The notes under the pieces: generated by a model
Databases searched by the model: none
What the model was told of the DNA's origin: nothing
Seen by the model: the letters and a program-made list of their open reading frames with translations, nothing else
Shown: piece by piece, positions 46,453 to 54,483 of the stretch
How the letters are laid out: each line of letters begins with the position of its first letter
Numbering within the stretch: position 1 is the first letter of the stretch
Program-made: the position numbers and the translations under genes
Origin: Planctomycetota bacterium
GTDB lineage: Bacteria; Planctomycetota; UBA1135; GCA-002686595
Assembly (NCBI GenBank): GCA_029259635.1
Contig: JAJDEU010000057.1
Coordinates: 62,001 to 126,000, forward strand
Reading direction: 5' to 3'
DNA length: 64,000 nucleotides

Positions 46453-48243
46453 ATGAACGTTCTCGGACTCTCGTTTTTCTATCACGACTCCAGCGCGGGC
46501 CTCGTGAAAGATGGCGTCCTCATCGCCGCTGCTGAGGAAGAGCGCTTCAGCAGAGTGAAGCACGACTCGGCCTTCCCTGAGCTGGCTATCGACTTCGTCC
46601 TGAAGATGGGCGGCATCACCATCCACGACGTGGACTTCATCGTCTTTTACGAGAAGCCTTTTGTGAAGTTCGAGCGCATGTTGATCTCCGCGATGGCGAC
46701 CTTTCCGAAGTCAGCCGCCGTCTTTCGCGAGTCGATGCAACGCTGGGTGACCGACAAGCTGTGGATCAAATCCATGATGAAAAAGACGCTTGGCGTGCCG
46801 AACTCTAAGCTGATCTTCTGCGATCACCACATGTCGCACGCGGCCTCGAGCTTCTTCACTTCGCCCTTCGAAGAGTCCGCCATCCTCACCGTGGACGGCG
46901 CTGGCGAATGGAGCACAGCGACCTACGGAGTCGGTCGCGGAAACAAGATCGAGATCATCAAAGAGCTGCGCTTCCCCCACTCTCTGGGACTGCTCTATTC
47001 GGCGTTTACCGCCTACTGCGGCTTCGAGATCAATGAGGGTGAATACAAGCTGATGGGCATGCACCCTTACGGCAAACCCCAGTACGTCGACAAGATCTAT
47101 GAGCTCTTGAAGATCGGTGAAGACGGATCTCTGTGGCAGGACATGCGCTACTTCTCCTACCACTACTCGCGCGACACGACTTTGACGGAGGCCTTTGGCC
47201 AGCACTTTGGCAAGCCGCCGCGCGATCCGAAGGACAGTGATAAATCGCTCGATCCCTTCTACTGCGACATGGCTGCGAGCATCCAGCGCGTGACCGAAGA
47301 GATCCTCATGAAGATGATCACCTGGCTCCACAAGGAGACGGGGATGAAGCACCTGTGCCTCGCCGGAGGTGTCGCGCTCAACTCGGTCGCGAACTTCAAG
47401 CTGCTGCGCGATGGCCCCTTCGAGAACATCTACATCCACCCGGCTCCGGGTGACGACGGCGGTTCCGTCGGTGCGGCCTACTGGGCCTACAACCACTTGC
47501 TCGACCAGCCGCGCGGTCCTGCGCTCGAGCACGCCTACCTAGGCAGCGAGTACACCGACGAAGAGATCCAAGAGTTCCTCGACAAGAACGACATCGCCTA
47601 TGAGAAGATCGAAGACGACGAGGAGTTCTACGCCTTCGTCGCGAAGGCGCTGGTCGACAGCCAAGTCTGCGGCTGGTACCGCGGTCGCTTCGAGTGGGGT
47701 CCGCGCGCTTTGGGCGCTCGCTCTATCATCGCCGATCCGCGCAAGCCGGAGATGAAGGAGAAGCTCAACGCGAAGATCAAGTTCCGCGAGGCCTTCCGCC
47801 CCTTCGCCCCGTCTGTACTGGAAGAGCGCGCTGCCGAGTTCTTCGAGTTCCCGAAAGCCGAGGAGTGGTGGCCCGGACGCTTCATGCTCTATGTCTGCCC
47901 TGTGCGCGAGGAAAAGCGCTCTGTGCTGCCCGCCATCACGCACGAGGACGGCTCCGGTCGCCTCCAGACGGTCTACAAGGAAACCTGTCCCGGTTACCAC
48001 CGTGTGATCGAGCTGTTTGGCGAGATGACCGGTGTCCCCGTGATCATGAACACTTCGTTCAACCTGAAGGGCGAGCCCATCGTCGAGCACCCTTCGCACG
48101 CCTTCAACACCTTCAGCCTGTCGGGCATGGACCTTTTGTTCATGAACAACTACATCGTCCGTGCCGACGCGAAGAAGAAGATTGCTGAGACTCGATTCAC
48201 ACTTCGACACGAGGGCGACTCCGTCACCTCGATGGTCAGTTAA
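46453..48243 (+). CDS. Carbamoyltransferase (NodU/CmcH/SxtI type)
   Basis: 596 residues, typical of the family. N-terminal MNVLGLSFFYHDSSAGLVKD and AEEERFSRVKHD belong to the TsaD/Kae1-like ATPase domain. Metal-binding H125, H126 and H129 in CDHHMSHAASS and the DGAGEW loop (148-153) are intact. The C-terminal YrdC-like half has GRFEWGPRALGARSI and FREAFRPFAPSV. It transfers carbamoyl from carbamoyl phosphate, via carbamoyl-AMP, to a hydroxyl group, probably on a sugar of a secreted glycan or small molecule. The adjacent SGNH hydrolase and membrane microproteins suggest a membrane-linked pathway. Confidence 0.95.
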   Translation: MNVLGLSFFYHDSSAGLVKDGVLIAAAEEERFSRVKHDSAFPELAIDFVLKMGGITIHDVDFIVFYEKPFVKFERMLISAMATFPKSAAVFRESMQRWVTDKLWIKSMMKKTLGVPNSKLIFCDHHMSHAASSFFTSPFEESAILTVDGAGEWSTATYGVGRGNKIEIIKELRFPHSLGLLYSAFTAYCGFEINEGEYKLMGMHPYGKPQYVDKIYELLKIGEDGSLWQDMRYFSYHYSRDTTLTEAFGQHFGKPPRDPKDSDKSLDPFYCDMAASIQRVTEEILMKMITWLHKETGMKHLCLAGGVALNSVANFKLLRDGPFENIYIHPAPGDDGGSVGAAYWAYNHLLDQPRGPALEHAYLGSEYTDEEIQEFLDKNDIAYEKIEDDEEFYAFVAKALVDSQVCGWYRGRFEWGPRALGARSIIADPRKPEMKEKLNAKIKFREAFRPFAPSVLEERAAEFFEFPKAEEWWPGRFMLYVCPVREEKRSVLPAITHEDGSGRLQTVYKETCPGYHRVIELFGEMTGVPVIMNTSFNLKGEPIVEHPSHAFNTFSLSGMDLLFMNNYIVRADAKKKIAETRFTLRHEGDSVTSMVS

Positions 48244-48248
48244 CTGCT

Positions 48249-49817
48249 ATGCGCGCGATCAACGTACTGCTCTCGATTCTCGTCAGTCTCGTCATCGGCC
48301 TCTTCGTGTTCGAAGGTGGTCTACGAGTCATCGGCTACGGTCCACCCGCGACCCTGACCCAGTTCGACGCCCATACCGGCTGGGGGAACAAGGCCAACTA
48401 CAGGCAGGTTCGAACCGGAAAAGAGTTTGGACCCATTCACTTCGGATTCAACTCGCTCGGGTTGCGCGACGACTCGGTGAGTACTGCAAAGGCTAACGAG
48501 ACCTATCGAGTCATCATGCTCGGGGACTCGTTCACTCTCGGCTACACCGTCGAGCGCGACGAGCTATTCGTCGACCTGCTCGAGAAGCGCTGGCGAGCAG
48601 AAGGCCGCAAGGTCGAGGTGCTCAACGTCGGCACGATCGGTTGGTCCACCGACCAGCAAGCGGCGTGGCTTCTAGCGCACGGCGAAGAGTACGACCCTGA
48701 TATGGTCGTGGTCCTGCCCTACGACAACGACGTGTTCTGGTGTTCGCAGTCGAGCTACACGGGCATCGAAAAACCCACGTTCGATGCGGAGGGAAAGCTG
48801 GCAAGTGGGAAGCTGACCGACACGAGCGGAAGTTGGAAACGGAGCACAGCCCTCGGCCGGTTGATCTCGCCCGCATCCGTACCGATGTTCAAGACCTCTG
48901 GCGGGAGGACCATTCCCCGTGAGTTCGGAATTCTGCTCAACTCGTCCTCCGAAATCCTTGGCGACTCCGAAGCGCGCGCACGCGGAGCCTTGACCTCAAT
49001 GCGCGATCAGTGCGAAAAGCTCGGCGCCCAATTCGTGCTCGCGCCGATTCCGTCCAACTCCTCGGTCGACTCCGAGTTCGCAAGCAAGTTCGGGTCCGAC
49101 TTCCTCGGCTTGAGCAAGAGCGCCTGGTCCCCCGATCGCGCGCTGGAGTTCTTCCTCGATTCCGCCCGGGACTTGGGCATTCGATCCGTGGATGCACGTG
49201 ACGCGATGAAGGCAGCGCACGCCAACAACCCGTGCTATTTCGACTACTTCGGTGAAGACCACGAGTGGCACTTCAACGCGAGCGGCAACCTCGCCTTCGC
49301 CAACTTCCTGCACGCCCAGCTCTCCTCAACGTTGCCCGGCGGAAGCGGAACCCCAGTGGGATCGATTGCAGCGAGCGACAGCGCGGCGGAAGCCCCCGAG
49401 TCCGGCCTGCCGTTCTGGGCCAAGCTCTACCTGTTCCTCTGGGTCGCCCTCACCGCTCTCTACTTCGGCAACTACAGTGACGAGGCCTTCTTCCTCCCGC
49501 CGATCAAGGTCGGCCTGCTCCTCGCCGTCGTCTTCGCCACCTTCATCGGGGTCAGCAGGGGCATCGCCGCCCTCAATGTCACCTCCCCGACGATCGGAAA
49601 GTTGACCCTCCCCATTCTCGTAGGGGGCATCCTTCTGTTCGTGGCCTATAAGCTCGGAAACCGCATTGCGACGATCCTAGAGCTCATTAAGGCCTTCATC
49701 TTGCGCGGACACTGGTACCTGATGCCGCTGGTAGTGGTACTTTTATCCATCGGAAGTCTGCTTGTGGTTGCCGCCAGCAGCCCGCTGGTCGCACCCTTCA
49801 TCTACACCCTCTTCTAG
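48249..49817 (+). CDS. SGNH hydrolase fused to a C-terminal membrane domain ending in a DUF5989-like microprotein
   Basis: 522 residues starting five bases after the carbamoyltransferase. An N-terminal membrane helix (7-22) is followed by an SGNH/GDSL domain with Ser94 in IMLGDSFTLG, an oxyanion-type Gly/Asn segment and the catalytic DxxH-like GEDHEWHFNASG near 340. Residues about 385-477 hold two or three membrane helices, reminiscent of SxtJ-type proteins. The last 45 residues (ELIKAFILRGHWYLMPLV ... APFIYTLF) have the same layout as the free microproteins downstream. It likely modifies or de-acylates a carbamoylated envelope substrate. The three-part fusion is unusual. Confidence 0.88.
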   Translation: MRAINVLLSILVSLVIGLFVFEGGLRVIGYGPPATLTQFDAHTGWGNKANYRQVRTGKEFGPIHFGFNSLGLRDDSVSTAKANETYRVIMLGDSFTLGYTVERDELFVDLLEKRWRAEGRKVEVLNVGTIGWSTDQQAAWLLAHGEEYDPDMVVVLPYDNDVFWCSQSSYTGIEKPTFDAEGKLASGKLTDTSGSWKRSTALGRLISPASVPMFKTSGGRTIPREFGILLNSSSEILGDSEARARGALTSMRDQCEKLGAQFVLAPIPSNSSVDSEFASKFGSDFLGLSKSAWSPDRALEFFLDSARDLGIRSVDARDAMKAAHANNPCYFDYFGEDHEWHFNASGNLAFANFLHAQLSSTLPGGSGTPVGSIAASDSAAEAPESGLPFWAKLYLFLWVALTALYFGNYSDEAFFLPPIKVGLLLAVVFATFIGVSRGIAALNVTSPTIGKLTLPILVGGILLFVAYKLGNRIATILELIKAFILRGHWYLMPLVVVLLSIGSLLVVAASSPLVAPFIYTLF

Positions 49818-49844
49818 AGACAGCCTTCTTCTAGAGACACTGTT
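49811..49844 (+). repeat. 17-bp tandem duplication spanning the SGNH stop codon
   Basis: Two copies of a 17-bp unit starting cttctagagaca occur head to tail (49811-49827 and 49828-49844), differing only in the last third. The first copy includes the TAG stop of the SGNH gene; the second is untranslated. Confidence 0.7.
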
Positions 49845-49932
49845 TTTCGAGCCTCCGCCGCGAGGCTGTTCTCAACTCTGTATTCTCGCGCTGGCACCCG
49901 CTCCCTCGTACTCACTTTCCTCCGCCGATTCC

Positions 49933-50064
49933 ATGGCCAAGTTCCTCCGCGAATCCTGGATCTGGATACTCCTGCCCATCCTCGTCATGAGCGGAATCGT
50001 GACGTACATCCTCTATGCAGGCCCCGAAGAATCCGTGTGTGGGTTCAGCTACCCGATTCAATGA
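49933..50064 (+). CDS. 43-residue membrane microprotein, DUF5989/SxtK-like (copy 1)
   Basis: Starts at the ATG at 49933, 115 bases after the SGNH stop; longer in-frame extensions lack similarity. Sequence pattern: FLRESWIWILLP, one membrane helix (about 9-30), then a short acidic loop and C-terminal GFSYPIQ. The Trp-rich entry and the F-x-Y tail are shared with the next two microproteins and with the SGNH C-terminus. The family resembles small proteins beside carbamoyltransferases (SxtK/DUF5989). Stop and next start are separated by one base, so translation is coupled. Confidence 0.8.
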   Translation: MAKFLRESWIWILLPILVMSGIVTYILYAGPEESVCGFSYPIQ

Positions 50065-50065
50065 G

Positions 50066-50200
50066 ATGAACGCATTCCTCAAAGAAAACTGGCTCTGGAT
50101 TGTTCTTCCAGTCCTCCTCGCCTTCGCCGTCATCATCTTCCTGGTCTACTTTTTCGGCGTCGACGACACAGCAGCCCAGCCCTTCACCTACAACGTTTAA
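50066..50200 (+). CDS. 44-residue membrane microprotein, DUF5989/SxtK-like (copy 2)
   Basis: Starts at the ATG at 50066, one base after the stop of copy 1. Pattern: FLKENWLWIVLP, a membrane helix (AFAVIIFLVYFF), an acidic turn (GVDDT) and the tail QPFTYNV. It is closest to copy 3 at the N-terminus. Its last two codons and stop form the first unit of the 14-bp tandem repeat that follows. Confidence 0.82.
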   Translation: MNAFLKENWLWIVLPVLLAFAVIIFLVYFFGVDDTAAQPFTYNV

Positions 50201-50274
50201 CTGGCAACGTTTAACTGGCAACGTTCAATTGGCAGCGTTCAATTGGCAGCGTCGAACGAGCAACGCCTAGCTGG
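50191..50274 (+). repeat. Six tandem 14-bp repeats beginning at the stop of microprotein 2
   Basis: Six consecutive 14-base units fill 50191-50274 exactly: two identical caacgtttaactgg copies, then caacgttcaattgg, cagcgttcaattgg, cagcgtcgaacgag and caacgcctagctgg. The first contains the TAA stop of copy 2. The units diverge in one direction, as expected from slippage followed by mutation. Length and spacing exclude a CRISPR array. Confidence 0.9.
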
Positions 50275-50325
50275 TTCCGACGGCCACTCGCCACCAACAA
50301 CTAACTCCAAGCCCGACCCTCTCCG

Positions 50326-50457
50326 ATGCTTCGCTTCCTTAAAGAAAACTGGATCTGGATCGTCCTTCCCTTCGTCCTCGTCGTTGGGGGAATCATTCTC
50401 TTCGCCGTGCTCGGCAGCGGCGAGAATCCGGCTTCCGAGTTCATCTACTCGATCTAG
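50326..50457 (+). CDS. 43-residue membrane microprotein, DUF5989/SxtK-like (copy 3)
   Basis: Too short for usual gene finders but clearly related to copies 1 and 2. ATG at 50326, TAG at 50455-50457. Pattern: MLRFLKENWIWIVLP, a helix (FVLVVGGIILFAVLG), SGENPAS and tail EFIYSI. The N-terminal FLKENW-WIVLP is nearly identical to copy 2, so it is probably a recent duplicate. It lies 125 bases after copy 2, beyond the tandem repeats, and is followed by a hairpin terminator. Confidence 0.82.
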   Translation: MLRFLKENWIWIVLPFVLVVGGIILFAVLGSGENPASEFIYSI

Positions 50458-50479
50458 CAGTCCCCGGGCTCATCCATAT

Positions 50480-50510
50480 CGCGCGCGCTCCCACAGGAAC
50501 GCGCGCGTTT
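50480..50510 (+). terminator. Hairpin terminator closing the carbamoyltransferase/microprotein cassette
   Basis: A 7-bp GC stem (CGCGCGC at 50480-50486, GCGCGCG at 50501-50507) with a 14-base loop is followed by TTT. It lies 22 bases after the last microprotein stop and 38 bases before the convergent gene's stop, so it may serve both. Confidence 0.5.
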
Positions 50511-50548
50511 CGCGTTAAAGCGAACGAGCCCAATCGAGCGCCTGCCGA

Positions 50549-52117
50549 TTAGCTGACGTACTCCCCGCGCCGCGCGAAGGAAAAGATCTCTTCGAAGTTT
50601 TTAACCTCCGTTCGCGACACTCTCCGATTGAGGTGCGAGGGCCGCAAGTCATCGGGATGCTGGATGCCTGCGGCTCCCAAAATTTCACGCAGCGCGTGAA
50701 CCGTCTCCCTCTGAAAGTTTGCAACGCGCACGGCCTTGTCCGCGACCACGAGTCCGCGGATCAGCGCCGGGTCCTGGGTCGCCACCCCGACGGGACAAAC
50801 GTTCGCGTTGCACCGCCGCGCTTGAATACAGCCTATCGCGATCATGAAGGCACGCGCTGAATTGCAGAGATCCGCACCAATGGCGAGACGAGCGGCCATC
50901 TGATAACCGGTCACGATCTTGCCGGACGCGATCAGCTTGAGTCCTTCGCGGACGTCATACCCCGTGAGCGTGTTGTGCGCGAAGATCAGGCCATCCGTGA
51001 GCGGCATCCCGACCGAGTCGGAGAACTCAAGCGGTGCGGCTCCCGTTCCACCTTCCCCGCCATCTATGGTGATGAAGTCGGGGCCTTGATCCAGTCGGCG
51101 CATGGCTTGGCAAATCTCGACGAACTCCTCGCGAGATCCGACGCACAACTTGAAACCGATCGGCTTGCCTCCCGAGAGCTCGCGTAGCTCAGAGACGAAC
51201 TCAATCAAGCCGTCGGCGCCCACGAAAGCACTGTGCGCGGGCGGCGAGATCACGTCAGCCCCCATCTCAACACCGCGGATCGCCGCAATCTCCGCATTGA
51301 TCTTTCCCGCTGGCAGGATCCCACCGTGCCCGGGCTTCGCGCCTTGCGAGAGCTTGATCTCGACCATCTTGATCGACGGGTGCGCTGCGCGGTCGGCAAA
51401 GGCGGCGCGACTGAAGCTCCCGTCTTTTTCGCGACAGCTGAAATAGCCGGTCCCAACTTGCCAGACCAGATCTCCGCCGGGCTCGAGGTGATGCGGGCTG
51501 GCCGAGCCCTCCCCGGTATTGTGATAGAAGCCGCCGAGCTTCGCGCCGCCGTTGAGCGCGCGAATGGCTGCACTCGAGAGCGAGCCGAAGCTCATCGCTG
51601 AGATGTTGAGCAGCGCGGCGTCATAGGGCTGGCGGCAGCGCTCGGCCCCGATCGTTATCCGCGGCGGCGGCCCCTCCGGCGAGCGAGCGTTCATCGAGTG
51701 ATCAATCCACTCGTAGCCCGGTTCCGAAACGTTCTTCTGCGTCCCGAACGGCATGGTCTGTAGCTGCTTCTTCGAGCGTGCATAGATCAGCGAGCGGCTC
51801 TCCCGGTCGAACGGTCGTCCGTCGGTATTCGACTCGATGAAGTACTGGTTGATCTCCGGCCGGATGAGCTCTAGCAAATAGCGAAAATGCCCGAGCAAAG
51901 GAAAGTTGCGGAGCACCGCGTGCCGTTCCTGGTTCACGTCCCAGTGTCCGATCAGGAATAGCGGCACGATCAAGAGCAACGCGAAGAGAGCGGGCTTCCA
52001 CAGCGCGCCGACGATCAGCGTGAGCGCGAAGAGAGAGGCAAACAGCAGGTAGAAGGCTCGAACCATGCGGGCTCCCAGAAAGGGTTGGTGGGCGACGGGG
52101 ATCATCAGTCTGCCCAA
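50549..52117 (-). CDS. FMN-binding glutamate synthase-family protein, membrane-anchored, with 3Fe-4S cysteines
   Basis: 522 residues from the ATG at 52117 (an ATG at 52066 is also plausible). Two N-terminal membrane helices (about 18-58) are followed by the GltB central and FMN-binding barrel: LNISAMSFGSLSSAAIRALNGG, GKINAEIAAIRGV, FITIDGGEGGTGAAPLEF. The 3Fe-4S motif C-x5-C-x4-C is intact (C430, C436, C441; CPVGVATQ). The glutaminase domain of classical glutamate synthase is absent. Such stand-alone proteins occur widely; whether they make glutamate or oxidise another substrate is not established. It converges on the microprotein cassette. Confidence 0.88.
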   Translation of the reverse strand: MGRLMIPVAHQPFLGARMVRAFYLLFASLFALTLIVGALWKPALFALLLIVPLFLIGHWDVNQERHAVLRNFPLLGHFRYLLELIRPEINQYFIESNTDGRPFDRESRSLIYARSKKQLQTMPFGTQKNVSEPGYEWIDHSMNARSPEGPPPRITIGAERCRQPYDAALLNISAMSFGSLSSAAIRALNGGAKLGGFYHNTGEGSASPHHLEPGGDLVWQVGTGYFSCREKDGSFSRAAFADRAAHPSIKMVEIKLSQGAKPGHGGILPAGKINAEIAAIRGVEMGADVISPPAHSAFVGADGLIEFVSELRELSGGKPIGFKLCVGSREEFVEICQAMRRLDQGPDFITIDGGEGGTGAAPLEFSDSVGMPLTDGLIFAHNTLTGYDVREGLKLIASGKIVTGYQMAARLAIGADLCNSARAFMIAIGCIQARRCNANVCPVGVATQDPALIRGLVVADKAVRVANFQRETVHALREILGAAGIQHPDDLRPSHLNRRVSRTEVKNFEEIFSFARRGEYVS

Positions 52118-52162
52118 GCGAGCCCGCGGCTCAAACCGTTAGGTTCGCGGAATGAGCGAGGC

Positions 52163-53239
52163 TCAGGCCGGCGAGAGGTCGAGCCCGAACCTTCGCAAGA
52201 GCTCGAACCCTCCGCAGACCTCCGCCGCGACCAGGTGGAGCTCGGTCTCCTCTCCAATCGCGATGCGCTTGAGCCGGAAGGGGTCCGACTGCGGTGTGTT
52301 GGTCCCCGAGCTAGTCGTCACCGCGTTTTGAAACTGAGTTCCGCGAACAGCCTCCACGCTCTCATCGCTGTAGTCCCACGGCCGCCCAAAGGGATAGGCG
52401 AAGCTCGTCGCCGAGCTGCCGAGCTCGCGCTCCAGAGAGCGCGCACCAACCTCCACCTCCCTAGCCGCCTCTTCTGACGAGAGCCGCGCAAGGACCGGAT
52501 GGTTGATCGTATGCCCGCCGAGTTCCCAGCCCGCGTCACGCAGCTCGCGTACGTCGTCCCAGCTCATGTAGAGCTCGGCCGTGAGCGCTTCCATATCACC
52601 CCCGCTCTCGTCGAACAGGCGAGCGAGCACGTGATCGCGATCGTTCGACTCGGCGTCGTACTTGAGCACGCGCTTGACGCGATACTCGAGCCGATTTTCG
52701 CCTTCCTCGAGGCAACGCCTCAGGCCCTCGAGTGCCGCCGGATCCTCGGCCGATTGCAAGTAGCGCCGAGTGAGCTGCTCGATACCCTCCCGCTTCACGA
52801 TCCAGAAAAAGAGATGCGACCAGTTCGCGCGGCGCTCATCGAGCGGTCGGCTCTCGAGGTAGATCGTCGCCAAGACACTTCGCTCCCTGAGAAAAGGCAG
52901 AAGGTGCGTGGCGTTGTCCCGATAACCGTCGTCCATCGTGAGGGCGACCAGGCTCTGCCCGTTCGAACCCGCTTCAAGTGCAGCGAGCGCGCCACTCACC
53001 GTCGGCATCTCGTAGCGGCCGTCGAGCCAGTCCAAGATCGCTCCCAATTTTTGAGCCGAAATCTTCATGTCGTCCGGCAAGCCACCATTGATCTCGGGCG
53101 CATCGAGACAGTGGCCGAGCAAGATCGTCAGGCGCTTCGGCATCCACCAGTTCACGAGGGCGTGCAAGCCGGTGTGAAACAAGACGCGCGCATAGACCTC
53201 ACGCAGGAGCTGTTTGGCTTGGTGCTTCACGGGGTCCAC
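52163..53239 (-). CDS. Polysaccharide deacetylase
   Basis: 358 residues. The NodB-type core has LTMDDGYRDN (metal-binding and catalytic Asp; Met where Phe is usual), GHTINHPVL (metal-binding His pair) and SFAYPFGRPWDYS. An N-terminal helical region of about 70 residues precedes it. It lacks the DUF3473 tail seen in the other deacetylase of this window, so it belongs to a different subfamily. No signal peptide is seen. It follows the GNAT gene after nine bases, suggesting a joint role in modifying glycan. Confidence 0.88.
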   Translation of the reverse strand: MDPVKHQAKQLLREVYARVLFHTGLHALVNWWMPKRLTILLGHCLDAPEINGGLPDDMKISAQKLGAILDWLDGRYEMPTVSGALAALEAGSNGQSLVALTMDDGYRDNATHLLPFLRERSVLATIYLESRPLDERRANWSHLFFWIVKREGIEQLTRRYLQSAEDPAALEGLRRCLEEGENRLEYRVKRVLKYDAESNDRDHVLARLFDESGGDMEALTAELYMSWDDVRELRDAGWELGGHTINHPVLARLSSEEAAREVEVGARSLERELGSSATSFAYPFGRPWDYSDESVEAVRGTQFQNAVTTSSGTNTPQSDPFRLKRIAIGEETELHLVAAEVCGGFELLRRFGLDLSPA

Positions 53240-53248
53240 TCGCTCCCT

Positions 53249-54355
53249 TCAACCGATCGGATCATCGTCGCGATCTCCATCGCATAGATACCAGCGACTC
53301 GCATCCGCCGCAGCGTCGAGCACGGGATGCGATTCCACAAGTGGATAGGTATAGACGAACAGGTGGTTGTCCTTCTTGGGCGGGAGAAAGCCGGACTGGG
53401 AGAGGCAGTTCCGCCACCACGAACCATCCACGGCCGTCGCTCGAGCGGCGAGCGCTCCCGCGGCTTCGAGCTCGTACAGGCCCGCAGCGAGTGCGGCCGC
53501 AACAGCCCACTCCTCGGGAGCGAGCAGATCGACGACCCAGCCAATTCCTCCGGTTTCGAAAGGCGGCTGAACCACCACATAGCCCGCAAGCTTATCGCCA
53601 GAGTAGATTCCGAACGCTTTTTGCCGACCGGAAGGAGCATCGATGTAGCGCCAGTTCAGGTACTCGGCATCGCGCCTCACCATCAGGTCAAACCGTCCCT
53701 CCACCTGGCGCGAGAGCTCTCCGACTTCCGCCGGAAAGCTCGCTAACGGTCGAACCTCGTAGCCGCGCCCGGCGAGTCGAATCAAACCCGCTCGCGAGAT
53801 CGCGGATTTACGCGCTTGCCAAGGCAGGAGCAACGCCGAAAGACGCCCCTCTTTGAATCGCTCTCGTCGGGCCGCTTCGTCCGTGCGGAAGAAAAAGGTC
53901 ATCGGCCTGATTTTACCGACGTTCTTCCACCCGAGCTTCAGGAAGACCGAGGCCGATCGCCGGTTTGGATAGCCCCAGTTCATGGGCCAACCACTTCGGC
54001 GAGTCTCGTCCTCACACCACCGAGCGACCCGGCTTGCGATCCCGCGCCTCTGCCAATCCGGGTCGGTCATCACGTCGCCCTGTTGACCACAAGGCGCGGC
54101 GCTCGCTTCCACCCCGCGCGGAATGAAGGTTCGCGGGGAGTAGGAAAAGCCGCAGACCGCCTGCTTATCCGGCGCTCGAAGCAGGACACTCACCGTGCGT
54201 CCGTGCGGGCTCTGGTCGTACCTCCAGCTTAGATCGGACTCGCTGACATGCTTGTCGAAGCAGCGATTGAACAGCCCCACTTGCTCCGCCCGGGATTCGG
54301 GCCCACAGGCCTCGAGCTCGAGCTCGTCATTGGTTGTCGTCGCGGGGTCAGCCAT
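53249..54355 (-). CDS. GNAT-family acyltransferase
   Basis: 368 residues. The GNAT core lies in the first half: FNRCFDKHVSESDLSWRY, a strand with AVCGFSYSPRTF, GDVMTDPDWQRRGIASRV with the acetyl-CoA-binding Q/R-x-x-G-x-A loop, and the WGYPNRRSASVFLKLGWK motif. The C-terminal half resembles a second degenerate GNAT repeat. In glycan loci such proteins acetylate sugars or aminoacylate acceptors; target unknown. Grouped with the deacetylase, it may set the acetylation state of the polymer. A terminator separates it from the radical SAM gene. Confidence 0.82.
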   Translation of the reverse strand: MADPATTTNDELELEACGPESRAEQVGLFNRCFDKHVSESDLSWRYDQSPHGRTVSVLLRAPDKQAVCGFSYSPRTFIPRGVEASAAPCGQQGDVMTDPDWQRRGIASRVARWCEDETRRSGWPMNWGYPNRRSASVFLKLGWKNVGKIRPMTFFFRTDEAARRERFKEGRLSALLLPWQARKSAISRAGLIRLAGRGYEVRPLASFPAEVGELSRQVEGRFDLMVRRDAEYLNWRYIDAPSGRQKAFGIYSGDKLAGYVVVQPPFETGGIGWVVDLLAPEEWAVAAALAAGLYELEAAGALAARATAVDGSWWRNCLSQSGFLPPKKDNHLFVYTYPLVESHPVLDAAADASRWYLCDGDRDDDPIG

Positions 54356-54445
54356 AGCTTGGAGAGAGCTTGACTCGATCCGCGCTCGGACTCAATGACT
54401 CAGTCGGTCCGGTTCCTCTGATCCGAACGCATGCCCTCTTAAATG

Positions 54446-54472
54446 AAAGAACGCGCCATCGGCGCGTTCTTT
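54446..54472 (-). terminator. Rho-independent terminator after the radical SAM gene
   Basis: A perfect 12-bp inverted repeat (AAAGAACGCGCC at 54446-54457, GGCGCGTTCTTT at 54461-54472) with a three-base loop. On the minus strand it ends in a T-rich stretch (TTTCATTT), 12 bases after the stop of the radical SAM gene. Confidence 0.85.
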
Positions 54473-54483
54473 GAGTTCGTGAC

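Noticed and set aside
50191..50274. CRISPR array
   Set aside because: Units are 14 bases, directly adjacent with no spacers, and no cas gene is present.
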